Source: Bacillus horti (GTDB lineage: Bacteria > Bacillota > Bacilli > Caldalkalibacillales > JCM-10596). Taken from it: DNA of 45,535 bases. The notes under the pieces are model-generated. The model saw only the letters and a list, made by a program, of their open reading frames with translations, was not told the DNA's origin and ran no database searches. Of the stretch, positions 27,427 to 34,680 are shown piece by piece. The position numbers were made by a program, and so were the translations under genes. Location: NCBI RefSeq assembly GCF_030813115.1, contig NZ_JAUSTY010000027.1:1-45535 (forward strand), in the 5' to 3' direction. Numbering within the stretch: position 1 is the stretch's first letter; each line of letters starts with the position of its first letter.

Positions 27427-27490
27427 AAAAGATAGAATTTTTCAACTACAATTAAGGAACAGATCGTGCTAAATGGATTATAAAAGGAGG
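27427..27490 (+). repeat. Orphan copy of the acetamidase gene leader
   Basis: 64 bases match 29032-29095 at 56 positions, including the GATAGAATTTTTCAACTA block, a TACAAT in place of TATAAT, and the AAAAGGAGG ribosome site. No gene follows on this strand: only about 60 bases to the convergent gene at 27557. It looks like a duplicated promoter/leader that has lost its gene. Confidence 0.75.
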
Positions 27491-27556
27491 TGTTCATTTT
27501 TCATAATAGATTTAAACGTAGGATCTACTTTACTGAAACTGATTTAAACGATCATA

Positions 27557-28045
27557 TTAGTATAAAAAACCTATTCCATAACCAAACAGAACTCCAATAA
27601 CGATAGACCACAAAGCAATAGCAATGGTTATCCACAAGCTTACATAACTCTTATTAGCACCGGCTGCTAATGCAATACCAGCTGAAAGGTGATATCCCAA
27701 TAAGATACCTGCCAAAGAGACCCCTGGAACACCATATTTTTCGAAGTATCGTCTTGCTCTTATTGCGCGTTTGCTTGGCTCTTTATCCGTCTTCTTTTTC
27801 ACTACCTTTGCACGTAATTTATTGATTACCCAAATAAATGCCATGACAGAAACTAAGTTACCCCCTATAGCTGTCAAAATTATAGGTATAGCCGGAAAGC
27901 CTAAAACTAACCCCATGGGTATGGCACCGTAGGACTCAAAAAACGGGATTAGTGAAAGAACAAAGATCCCCACTAATTGTAAAAATAAGTTCCCTTCCAA
28001 AGCCGGTAGTAGGTTAAAATAAAACTCTTGTAACTCTTGCAACAT
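27557..28045 (-). CDS. Small multidrug export protein family membrane protein
   Basis: A protein of 162 residues with about four membrane helices separated by a Lys/Arg-rich cytosolic loop (KLRAKVVKKKTDKEPSKRAIRARRY). Motifs such as IPFFESYGAIPMGLVLGF and GYHLSAGIALAAGANK fit the Sm_multidrug_ex family. Despite the name, transport by this family is weakly established. GAGGAG lies 7 bases before ATG 28045. One isolated perfect DnaA box falls inside the gene (27628-27636). Confidence 0.78.
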   Translation of the reverse strand: MLQELQEFYFNLLPALEGNLFLQLVGIFVLSLIPFFESYGAIPMGLVLGFPAIPIILTAIGGNLVSVMAFIWVINKLRAKVVKKKTDKEPSKRAIRARRYFEKYGVPGVSLAGILLGYHLSAGIALAAGANKSYVSLWITIAIALWSIVIGVLFGYGIGFLY

Positions 28046-28126
28046 ATGAAAGCTCCTCTCAAAGTACGTCGTTTGTCTATCAATTGTTTTGAAGGCAATT
28101 GAAGTGTACTCTTTCGCTACATCTGA

Positions 28127-28299
28127 TTATCTTTTTATTAAAGGTTTCCCCTCCGCATCAACCAAGACTGTAAGCCCCGAACCAGAAAGATAGCTAACAA
28201 ATATTGTACTCCAGTTTCTTTATCAGTAATAACATTGGCAATTGTTCCACCTTGGGCAGCCGGGTGTTCTACCTCAAATCGGATATCTTTTGACATCAT
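28127..28299 (-). pseudogene. DUF6440-like small protein with a one-base frameshift
   Basis: From ATG 28299 (second ATG 28296) after AAGGAGG the frame reads MMSKDIRFEVEHP...VITDKETGVQY and then goes off course. Reading one extra T at the TTT of 28199-28201 gives FVSYLSGSGLTVLVDAEGKPLIKR and stop at 28127-28129. The restored product is 57 residues and resembles DUF6440 proteins (DKETGVQYLF... GLT.L.D.DGKP). Without that T the frame ends about 16 residues on, in an unrelated tail. Function is unknown. Confidence 0.65.
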
Positions 28300-28326
28300 A
28301 ACTCCTCCTTGTTGTAAAATTTTTAT

Positions 28327-28533
28327 TCAAAAATAGAATAGTTCCTCAAACTTCTTATCCAAAGCAATGCAAAGGATTAAGGCTAGCTTTGCTGTTGGAT
28401 TAAATTGTCCTGTTTCAATCGAACTAATGGTATTCCGAGAAACACCGACTAATTTTGCAAGCTGTGCTTGGGATAGATTCTTTTCAGTCCGTACTTCTTT
28501 CAGGTGATTTTTCAGGATCAATTCATTTTCCAT
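28327..28533 (-). CDS. XRE-family helix-turn-helix regulator
   Basis: A protein of 68 residues that is almost only a Cro/C1-type HTH: LKEVRTEKNLSQAQLAKLVGVSRNTISSIETGQFNPTAKLALILCIALDKKFEELF. It resembles small YvaO/YgzD-like regulators that control the membrane-protein gene in front of them. It lies 4 bases after the DUF6442-like gene and surely shares its transcript. The two matching repeats in the promoter upstream are the likely operators. Confidence 0.9.
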   Translation of the reverse strand: MENELILKNHLKEVRTEKNLSQAQLAKLVGVSRNTISSIETGQFNPTAKLALILCIALDKKFEELFYF

Positions 28534-28537
28534 GAGC

Positions 28538-28876
28538 TCACCCTATCATTCCATAATCTTTAATTAGCTTTAAAATATGGGCGACTGTTAAAATGATCGT
28601 CGCAAGTCCATAAATCGTTGCAAGGACAATATCGCGTTTACGTCTCATACGGAACGCTTTAAAGATGAAACCAGCGGCGGAAATAGAAATGATAACGGCA
28701 TATAGGCCAAAATCAAAGCCCTCTCCAATTAGGATTTGTGTCACAAATAAGAGGGTGGCTAAAATAATCCCTGTAGTAGAGCCAATACTTCCTGCATGTA
28801 GCTGAACTTCTATTTCGTATAAATCTCGATCCTTATTTTCCTTTCTACTTTTTGACAAGATTTCATCTTTGTTAAT
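28538..28876 (-). CDS. DUF6442-like membrane protein paired with the XRE regulator
   Basis: About 112 residues: a charged N terminus (INKDEILSKSRKENKDRDLYE) and three membrane segments (GIILATLLFVTQILIG, YAVIISISAAGFIF, IVLATIYGLATIILTVAHI). This pairing with a small XRE regulator is common in Firmicutes; the role is unknown. The start is odd. The family begins MNKDEIL, and here the matching codon at 28876-28874 is ATT, 6 bases after GGGAGGG. The only standard start upstream is TTG at 28891, which overlaps that site. I therefore take ATT, with low certainty about the exact start. Confidence 0.75.
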   Translation of the reverse strand: MNKDEILSKSRKENKDRDLYEIEVQLHAGSIGSTTGIILATLLFVTQILIGEGFDFGLYAVIISISAAGFIFKAFRMRRKRDIVLATIYGLATIILTVAHILKLIKDYGMIG

Positions 28877-28896
28877 AAGAATCCCTCCCAACTAAT

Positions 28897-28951
28897 TTGC
28901 CAAGTTTACTTGTCATACTCTTATTATATTATTGCCAAGTTTACTTGTCAA
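28897..28951 (-). promoter_or_regulatory. Consensus promoter with two 19-bp operator repeats
   Basis: On the minus strand -35 is TTGACA (28946-28951), the spacer 17 bases and -10 TATAAT (28923-28928), a perfect sigma-A promoter. TTGCCAAGTTTACTTGTCA occurs twice, at 28897-28915 and 28932-28950, 35 bases apart. Each contains the inverted repeat CAAGT-tt-ACTTG. One copy covers the -35 and spacer, the other the region just after the start point, as expected for a repressor. Confidence 0.8.
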
Positions 28952-29031
28952 ATAATCATACTTCCATAGCTTATATCTAGCCATAGATATACTTCCAGCA
29001 TGTAAAATTTAATAGTAACAATACATTCTAT

Positions 29032-29095
29032 AAAAGATAGAATTTTTCAACTATAATTAAGGGGCAGAGCATGATAAATTGAATATAAAAGGAGG
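29032..29095 (+). repeat. Leader of the acetamidase gene, second copy of the 27427 repeat
   Basis: Matches 27427-27490 at 56 of 64 bases. It contains TATAAT at 29052-29057 (no good -35 at 17 bases) and the AAAAGGAGG site used by the gene at 29103. Confidence 0.75.
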
Positions 29096-29102
29096 AGATG
29101 AA

Positions 29103-30008
29103 ATGAGCACTTTATCCTATGATTCAGGAATTATCTATGAGTTCAACAAAGAGAATCCCTATACAAAAGAAGTGTCATCAGGAACTACCTTGACTATTCA
29201 GACCTATGATTGCTTTCAAAATCAGATCCAAACTCCAGAAACTGAAGTGAGTGCAATTGATTGGGATAAGATCAATCCAGCTACCGGGCCTATTTATATT
29301 AGGGAAGCGAAGCCCGGGGATATTTTGAAAGTGAAAATAGAGAAGATTGATATTGGAGATCAAGGTGTGATGGTCGTAGGACCAAACTTGGGTGTAATGG
29401 GGCACTGCATAGAAAAAATGGAATCTAAAACCCTACCCATTCAAGAAGACAAGATTCTCTTCGACACGATTGAGCTTCCACTAAATAAAATGATTGGAGT
29501 CATTGGTGTTGCTCCTGATGGAGAAGGTGTGAATTGTGGTACTCCAGGTGCACATGGTGGAAATATGGATAATAAATTGATTACGGAGGGAGCTACTTTA
29601 TATTTCCCTGTTTTTGTTGAAGGTGCTCTGTTTGCTCTGGGTGACCTTCATGCTGCTATGGGCGATGGTGAAGTAAGTGTATCGGGAGTAGAAGTAGCAG
29701 GTGAAGTGACGGTGACCTTGGAAGTTGTTAAGGGTGATTTATTGAAGCAACCGATGCTAGAGAACGAGTATTCTTTTGTTCAAATTGCTTCTGCTAGTAC
29801 GCTGGATGAGGCTACGAAGATAGCAACGACAGAGATGATTGATAGGATTGTGGCAAAGTCTAAGCGTTCCTTGAGTGAGATCACAATGCTGATGAGTGCA
29901 GTGGGACAAGCAGAGATATGTCAGATTGTTGATCCTCTTATGACGGCAAGGTTTGTTGTTCCTAAATGGTTACTTAAGCAGTTGGATATATCATTAATTA
30001 ATGAATAA
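29103..30008 (+). CDS. Acetamidase/formamidase family amidohydrolase
   Basis: A soluble protein of 301 residues of the FmdA_AmdA family, which hydrolyses formamide, acetamide or similar short amides to ammonia and acid. Recognisable segments are AKPGDILKVKIEKI, the MGVAP-like IGVAPDGEGVNCGTPGAHGGNMD, and FALGDLHAAMGDGEVSVSGVE with the conserved D-H pair. ATG 29103 follows GGAGGAG by 6 bases; an upstream in-frame start at 29079 lies in the leader. It is divergent from the XRE/DUF6442 genes. The actual substrate cannot be told. Confidence 0.9.
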   Translation: MSTLSYDSGIIYEFNKENPYTKEVSSGTTLTIQTYDCFQNQIQTPETEVSAIDWDKINPATGPIYIREAKPGDILKVKIEKIDIGDQGVMVVGPNLGVMGHCIEKMESKTLPIQEDKILFDTIELPLNKMIGVIGVAPDGEGVNCGTPGAHGGNMDNKLITEGATLYFPVFVEGALFALGDLHAAMGDGEVSVSGVEVAGEVTVTLEVVKGDLLKQPMLENEYSFVQIASASTLDEATKIATTEMIDRIVAKSKRSLSEITMLMSAVGQAEICQIVDPLMTARFVVPKWLLKQLDISLINE

Positions 30009-30011
30009 ATC

Positions 30012-30041
30012 AAAAAAGGAGGGCGGTACTCGTCCTCCTTT
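30012..30041 (-). terminator. Terminator of the histidine kinase operon (bidirectional)
   Basis: Stem AAAGGAGG / CCTCCTTT with an 11-base loop (30015-30041). On the minus strand it is followed by TTTTTTG, a good terminator for the two-component operon; on the plus strand it also ends the acetamidase transcript. Confidence 0.75.
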
Positions 30042-30045
30042 AATA

Positions 30046-31161
30046 TTAATTGACTAAGGGTAAAGTAACCTGAATGGAAGTCCCTTCTCCCAACGTACTA
30101 TCCACCTTAATCTTGCCCTGATGAGCAACTATAAATTGCTTTGCAATAGCCATTCCTAGTCCTGTACCAGCCGTTGGTATATCTGTGGCGGTCCCCCGAA
30201 AATAGCGTTCAAAAAGATGCTCGATTTGACTCTCACTCATGCCGATCCCATCATCAGCAATCGTGATATGTATAGCCTTGAGCTCACAGGTGAGGGACAC
30301 CGTAATATTCGTTTTCGTTTCGTTGTGAATGACCGCATTCATGAGAAAATTAGTTAAGGCTCTTTTAAGCAGGTAGCTGTCGAAGGAATACATAAAGGAT
30401 TCTTTGTCGGAGCTTACATCAAACTGATGATGCAGGGCATTAGGCTGCTGTTTAATGTCTTCAACCAGTCGATGAAGAAAAGCGACAATATCTATGCTTT
30501 CTTTATCGAGTGGAACTGAACCCTGCTCAAATTGTAAAGAATCACTCAGGTCATCGATCAGATGCTGCATATGAGCCGCTTTCTCCCTCATGATCTTTAG
30601 GAAGTGGGTTTGTTCTTCCGGTGACCAGGTATGCTTTTCTGAAAGTAGCATCGTCGAATAGCCTTGGATATAAGATAAGGGGGTCTTTAGGTCATGTGTG
30701 ACCCCTGAAGTCCATTCCTTGCGCATTTTTTCGAGTTCCTTACGTTCCACATCATTCTGCTGAAGCCGAGTAGTTAACAGTTCCATCTTCTCGGTTAGCT
30801 CTTGATATAAAGTAAAGAAGCGCATATTTTTACGGTTGGCATATTCATTTACTTCTGGAGCGGTGTAGTTTCCTGCAGCTAAATGATCAATCCATTTTAA
30901 GTGATAAAAAATAGGAGAGCTCATTCTTCGTCCAAATATTAGTCCTGCAATCAAAATAAAGACTAAAATAGGGGGGACAAATCCTAAGAAAGCCAAGATT
31001 AAGGCCTCAGCTAAATCGATCTCAAAAAACCAGTGCATAAAAGGAAGACGAGTAATGATAGCATAGAGAATAAAGAGAAATATATAAAGGATAATACCCT
31101 GGACAACGATACCTATTACAAATTTGAAATAGTGTAGGCCCAGCTTTTTTTCAAGATTCAT
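30046..31161 (-). CDS. Sensor histidine kinase
   Basis: A membrane kinase of 371 residues: two membrane segments (about 13-35 and 50-75), a HAMP-like linker, a DHp domain with the phospho-acceptor H in SGVTHDLKTPLSYIQGY (about 155), and a catalytic domain with N box (FLMNAVIHN), DDGIGM and GTGLGMAIAKQFI. The short loop between the membrane segments leaves little extracellular sensor, as in intramembrane-sensing or lipid-stress kinases. It overlaps the response regulator gene by 4 bases. Signal unknown. Confidence 0.92.
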   Translation of the reverse strand: MNLEKKLGLHYFKFVIGIVVQGIILYIFLFILYAIITRLPFMHWFFEIDLAEALILAFLGFVPPILVFILIAGLIFGRRMSSPIFYHLKWIDHLAAGNYTAPEVNEYANRKNMRFFTLYQELTEKMELLTTRLQQNDVERKELEKMRKEWTSGVTHDLKTPLSYIQGYSTMLLSEKHTWSPEEQTHFLKIMREKAAHMQHLIDDLSDSLQFEQGSVPLDKESIDIVAFLHRLVEDIKQQPNALHHQFDVSSDKESFMYSFDSYLLKRALTNFLMNAVIHNETKTNITVSLTCELKAIHITIADDGIGMSESQIEHLFERYFRGTATDIPTAGTGLGMAIAKQFIVAHQGKIKVDSTLGEGTSIQVTLPLVN

Positions 31162-31877
31162 TCGCTCAGCTCCTTGCGCGAACCGTTTAATTTATAACCG
31201 AATCCACGAATATTAATTAAAAACTCCGGCTGTGTAGGGTCATGTTCAATTTTCTTCCGTAGCCTGCGGATATGGACCATGACCGTATTATCATCGCCAA
31301 AGCTTTCTAGTCCCCAAATTTTTTCATAGAGACCCTGTATGCTAAATACCTGATTCGGATGCTCACAAAGAAACGCTAATAGCTCAAACTCCTTTGCAGG
31401 GCATGGGACATGCTCACCGTTCACAACCAGCTTTCCCTCTTGCCTATATAACTGAAAAACCCCGTAATCGTATATGTTTAACTCAGTAGATGATTGCTGA
31501 GCCTTAGCTAGCTCCTGCCGTCTTAAATGTGCTTTTATTCGAGCGACAACCTCCAAAGGGTTAAACGGTTTGGTGATATAATCATCACCGCCAATCGTTA
31601 GCCCCATAATTTTATCTAAATCCATCGTTTTAGCAGATAAAAACAGAATAGGAACCTGCGTGATTTCACGTAAACGCCTACATAATTCAAAGCCATCGAT
31701 ATCGGGAAGCATAATATCTAAAACAATAAGATCGAAGCTTATTTCGTCCACGTAAGCAAGAGCTTCCTTGCCATCCTTAGCGAAATAGAGGTGCTCAAAG
31801 CCTTCTTTCTTCAAAAGAAAGTTAAGCATTTCTAGCAATCCCTGTTCATCGTCTACCAGTAGTAATTTGTGATTCAT
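31158..31877 (-). CDS. OmpR/PhoB-type response regulator
   Basis: A protein of 239 residues: receiver domain with LLLVDDEQ, phosphorylated Asp in LIVLDIMLPDIDG (about 54), conserved Lys in GGDDYITKPF, and a C-terminal winged helix (about 145-235; LRKKIEHDP...IRGFGYKL). It forms a pair with the overlapping kinase. GGGAG lies 11 bases before ATG 31877. The gap to the preceding phosphatidyltransferase gene is 16 bases, so these three genes are probably one operon. Confidence 0.93.
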   Translation of the reverse strand: MNHKLLLVDDEQGLLEMLNFLLKKEGFEHLYFAKDGKEALAYVDEISFDLIVLDIMLPDIDGFELCRRLREITQVPILFLSAKTMDLDKIMGLTIGGDDYITKPFNPLEVVARIKAHLRRQELAKAQQSSTELNIYDYGVFQLYRQEGKLVVNGEHVPCPAKEFELLAFLCEHPNQVFSIQGLYEKIWGLESFGDDNTVMVHIRRLRKKIEHDPTQPEFLINIRGFGYKLNGSRKELSE

Positions 31878-31893
31878 ACCATTTTAGTCTCCC

Positions 31894-32478
31894 TTATAGC
31901 TTAATCCGTGAGCTCCTTGTGGAGTTGATTGCAGTAGGTGTTCTTACATAGGTGTCTGTACGTGATTTATGTTTAAAGAAATAAAGGTTTGCATAAATAA
32001 AGCTAGTTAAAAAAGAAAATAAAAGCCCAACCCACAATAGCTCCTGCCCAAAAGGCCATTCAAACATCAAGAAAAGAAAGGATAAATAGAAGAGGCAGGT
32101 ACTTGCTTTCCCAAACTTATTAGCGGGGAGAAGATTCCTGCTCTTCTTTGCATGTAGCATGCTCATGAGGAGAATTGTGATCACGTCACGTAAAACGAAA
32201 ATACTTGCTGCCAGCAAAGATATTCGCTGGTCGATTAGAAACGTTATAATGACACTCATCATCATTAATTTATCTGCTAAAGGATCTAATATTTGCCCTA
32301 AAGCGGTAATTTGATTGTTTCGGCGAGCCAAATACCCGTCCAAAATGTCACTACATCCTGCTAGAAGCAAAATGAAGAAAGCATACAGATTGGCATCGAC
32401 CCATCCGGAAAAGAAGACATAAATATATATAGGAATAAAGAAGAATCTTGTAAGAGTGATCGTGTTAGGGATGTTCAT
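31894..32478 (-). CDS. CDP-alcohol phosphatidyltransferase family protein (PgsA-like)
   Basis: A membrane protein of 194 residues with the full CDP-alcohol phosphotransferase motif: SDILDGYLARRNNQITALGQ followed by ILDPLADK (D-G-x2-A-R-x8-G-x3-D-x3-D, about 43-70). It starts MNIPNTITLTRFFFIP, typical of phosphatidylglycerophosphate synthases. GAGGTG lies 5 bases before ATG. A main pgsA is usually near recA or cinA in Bacilli, so this may be a paralogue. Operon with a two-component system suggests a link to membrane lipid adjustment, which is inference. Confidence 0.88.
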   Translation of the reverse strand: MNIPNTITLTRFFFIPIYIYVFFSGWVDANLYAFFILLLAGCSDILDGYLARRNNQITALGQILDPLADKLMMMSVIITFLIDQRISLLAASIFVLRDVITILLMSMLHAKKSRNLLPANKFGKASTCLFYLSFLFLMFEWPFGQELLWVGLLFSFLTSFIYANLYFFKHKSRTDTYVRTPTAINSTRSSRIKL

Positions 32479-32682
32479 ATTTGCACCTCAATCATAGCAT
32501 GTTTGATCCACTTTTTCATTGGACCTATAACTACACGTTGTATTCAAGCCTTTACTTTTACAAATTGCAGGATAAGCTTAGGAGCATGTGAAAAAGTAGC
32601 AACAATCTTTGAAATTGTTATTAAGGCAATAAAAGTCATGGTAGGCACCACATTTCATTTAGTTTTAGAATTCATAAGTGTA

Positions 32683-33369
32683 TTAGGAACAGCTACTAAG
32701 GCGCTGATAATGATAGTTGCTAATGAAGGAATATACCTCATGAAAAACCTGAGATTGATTTTTACTTAAGCAAATCAAGTGACCACACTTCTCTACAAGT
32801 AGAAGTTTTTTCTTTTTTGCTCCGATGGTTAAGTAGAGGTAGTTAGCGCTTTTTGCTTGTACCAAATGATCAGAATCACCCTGAATAATTAAAGTGGGGG
32901 CCTCCACCTGTTTGTACAGATTCAGGGATTCCTGCACGATTTTTTTGAATTCTCTTGTTGCACAATAGGGAGTGTGTAGGAACTTTTTTACATAATTCTT
33001 TACTTTATCTGCTTGAAAAAATGTTTTTACAATCTCCTTAACGTTAAATGTAAATATAGGTGTAGCTAGTAAAGTCAATGATTTAACATGCTCTTTGTAT
33101 TTAACAGACAAATGCGTAGCGATGATCGCTCCAGTAGAGAAGCCAATTAAATGCACACTTTTACCGTTTTTAATGATTTTTTTTAGTTCCGTTTCTGCCT
33201 TCTCAATCCAATCAAAGCGATTTGAGGACATCATTTCTGATCTTGATCCAGTTAGCCCTTTAAGCTCAAACGTTTTCGTTTTAAAGTATTGGGCCTGCAA
33301 AAATTCTGATAGTGGAGCAATTTCGAACTCTCCCCCCGTAAAACCGTGAATCATTAAGCAAGTTTCCAT
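32683..33369 (-). CDS. Alpha/beta hydrolase, carboxylesterase/lipase type
   Basis: A protein of 228 residues without signal peptide. It has oxyanion loop HGFTGGEFE at the start, nucleophile elbow IGFSTGA (GxSxG, about 76), catalytic Asp in IQGDSDHLV and His in CGHLICLSK. This is the layout of cytosolic Est30-like carboxylesterases. ATG 33369 follows GGAAGGAA by 6 bases. The C terminus (YHYQRLSSCS) extends a little past the fold. Substrate unknown. About 200 bases between this gene and 32478 hold only an unconvincing plus-strand frame. Confidence 0.85.
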   Translation of the reverse strand: METCLMIHGFTGGEFEIAPLSEFLQAQYFKTKTFELKGLTGSRSEMMSSNRFDWIEKAETELKKIIKNGKSVHLIGFSTGAIIATHLSVKYKEHVKSLTLLATPIFTFNVKEIVKTFFQADKVKNYVKKFLHTPYCATREFKKIVQESLNLYKQVEAPTLIIQGDSDHLVQAKSANYLYLTIGAKKKKLLLVEKCGHLICLSKNQSQVFHEVYSFISNYHYQRLSSCS

Positions 33370-33577
33370 GCAGTATTCCTTCCTTCCTGTTCTATTTGAC
33401 GGACGTACTCGCTATCAACACTGAAAGATGTTCTTTGTATCTGTGCGTTTGGATTTCCACGCGACTTAGTAACTCTATGTACATCGTAAAGAATCAAATA
33501 GAACTCTACGGAAAGCGAAGCTGAACAGGGGAATAACATAACCTGAACTTTACCTGAACAATCTATAGTTAAATGTC

Positions 33578-33606
33578 TTGAAAACATGGCTCCAATCAAG
33601 TAGAAT
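33578..33606 (+). promoter_or_regulatory. Promoter of the guanidine riboswitch transcript
   Basis: TTGAAA (33578-33583), 17 bases, TAGAAT (33601-33606). Transcription would start about 33613, just before the aptamer. Confidence 0.65.
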
Positions 33607-33619
33607 AATAGACAATATG

Positions 33620-33763
33620 TTTTCTAGGGTTCCGCAGGTGTGCAGCCATGTTGTGAGTGCTGTGTACGGTCAGGTCCGAGAGAAAACACACAGCGTATAG
33701 CTGTGTCACGGAGGGATAAAAGCCCGGGAGATATCTTAAAGGATATTTCTCGGGCTTTTTTTG
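33620..33763 (+). promoter_or_regulatory. Guanidine-I (ykkC) riboswitch with terminator
   Basis: Conserved blocks of the ykkC class are present in order: TCTAGGGTTCCG (about 33623), GGTCCGAGAGAAAACACA (33673-33690), CACGGAGGGATAAAAGCCCG and GGGAGA (33707-33732). The 3' part is also a terminator: AGCCCGGGAGATATC pairs with GATATTTCTCGGGCT before a T run (to 33763). Guanidine binding would prevent termination and let the downstream exporter genes be read. Confidence 0.92.
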
Positions 33764-33971
33764 CATCCTAAGAAAAATGTACTAGGTTTTGATGTGATGC
33801 TCCGTATGACAAAAGGTGCTCTATGTGTATCAGTGAGTCGCACCTTCATATGTAGAAGATACCTCAAAATAGAGGCTATTTACACGGGACACAAGGTCGA
33901 TTTCAGTATACGACCTGGGGCTTACACAACTATAGGAGTCCGAGAAATAAATAAGGAGAAAAGGGAGTAGG

Positions 33972-34325
33972 ATGGAGATGAAAAAAAGCTGGACAATGGT
34001 TTTAGTGGCTGCCTTTTTTGAGGTGTTTTGGGTCATGGGATTAAAGCATGCCTATGATGTGTGGACATGGTTAGGAACCGTAATCGCTATAGGAGTAAGC
34101 TTTTCTCTACTGATATTATCAGGAAGAAAGCTTCCCGTCGGTACCGTTTACGCTGTATTTGTTGGACTTGGGACGGCGGGAACGATGGTGGCTGAGATCG
34201 TCTTTTTTGCTGAGCCAATCAAGCTAGCAAAAATTCTTTTGGTTCTGCTGCTTCTAATCGGAGTGATTGGCTTGAAGCTAGTGACTAAGCCTGAGGATCA
34301 GAAGGTGAAAGGGGTGGATCGATAA
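33972..34325 (+). CDS. ykkC: SMR-family efflux subunit under guanidine riboswitch (YkkC-like)
   Basis: A four-helix small multidrug resistance protein of 117 residues: WTMVLVAAFFEVFWVMGLKHA with the conserved membrane Glu, then LPVGTVYAVFVGLGTAGTMVAEIVFF. It resembles YkkC of B. subtilis and forms a heteromeric pair with the next gene. The riboswitch indicates guanidinium as the physiological substrate. The start is ATG 33972 or, better spaced from GGGAG, ATG 33978. About 200 bases of leader follow the riboswitch terminator with no other gene. Confidence 0.9.
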   Translation: MEMKKSWTMVLVAAFFEVFWVMGLKHAYDVWTWLGTVIAIGVSFSLLILSGRKLPVGTVYAVFVGLGTAGTMVAEIVFFAEPIKLAKILLVLLLLIGVIGLKLVTKPEDQKVKGVDR

Positions 34326-34639
34326 TGGATTGGGCATTTTTAGTCCTTGCTGGGATTTTTGAAATGTTTGGTGTGGCCATGATCAATAGGTTAAATAAAT
34401 ATCGTAATATAACATCGCTGCTTCTTTTAATCTTAGGGTTTGGCCTGAGCTTTTTATTTCTGGCTCTGGCAATGGAGACCCTGCCTATGAGTACAGCCTA
34501 TGCTGTTTGGACAGGGATAGGTGCATCAGGTGGAGCAATCATAGGGATGGTACTTTATGGTGAGCCTAAGACTTGGCCACGAGTCCTGTTCATTTCAATG
34601 ATCTTAGGGGCGGCTGTGGGCTTGAAGCTATTTTCCTAA
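34325..34639 (+). CDS. ykkD: SMR-family efflux subunit, partner of the preceding gene (YkkD-like)
   Basis: A four-helix membrane protein of 104 residues: MDWAFLVLAGIFEMFGVAMINRLNKY with the conserved Glu, and LPMSTAYAVWTGIGASGGAIIGMVLYGEP. Its ATG overlaps the stop of the first subunit by one base (TAATG), as expected for a stoichiometric antiparallel heterodimer. Together they would export guanidinium in exchange for protons. Confidence 0.9.
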   Translation: MDWAFLVLAGIFEMFGVAMINRLNKYRNITSLLLLILGFGLSFLFLALAMETLPMSTAYAVWTGIGASGGAIIGMVLYGEPKTWPRVLFISMILGAAVGLKLFS

Positions 34640-34680
34640 AAAGGCCTCACAGAAGCTTCTTCATTTAATCATAGTTGATA

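Noticed and set aside
27628-27636. Isolated perfect DnaA box (another at 35360-35368)
   Set aside because: Single copies inside coding sequence, expected by chance; unlike the cluster at 4802-4876.
32503-32769. Plus-strand frame of 88 codons
   Set aside because: TTG start without ribosome site, composition not protein-like, and the 3' third lies over the end of the hydrolase gene on the other strand.
33354-33599. Minus-strand frame of 81 codons before the hydrolase gene
   Set aside because: TTG start without ribosome site, lies partly over the riboswitch promoter and overlaps the hydrolase start by 16 bases. The text looks mildly protein-like, so it could be a remnant, but I recognise nothing.
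33761-33970. Plus-strand frame of 69 codons between riboswitch and SMR genes
   Set aside because: Begins inside the terminator tail, no ribosome site; more likely untranslated leader.
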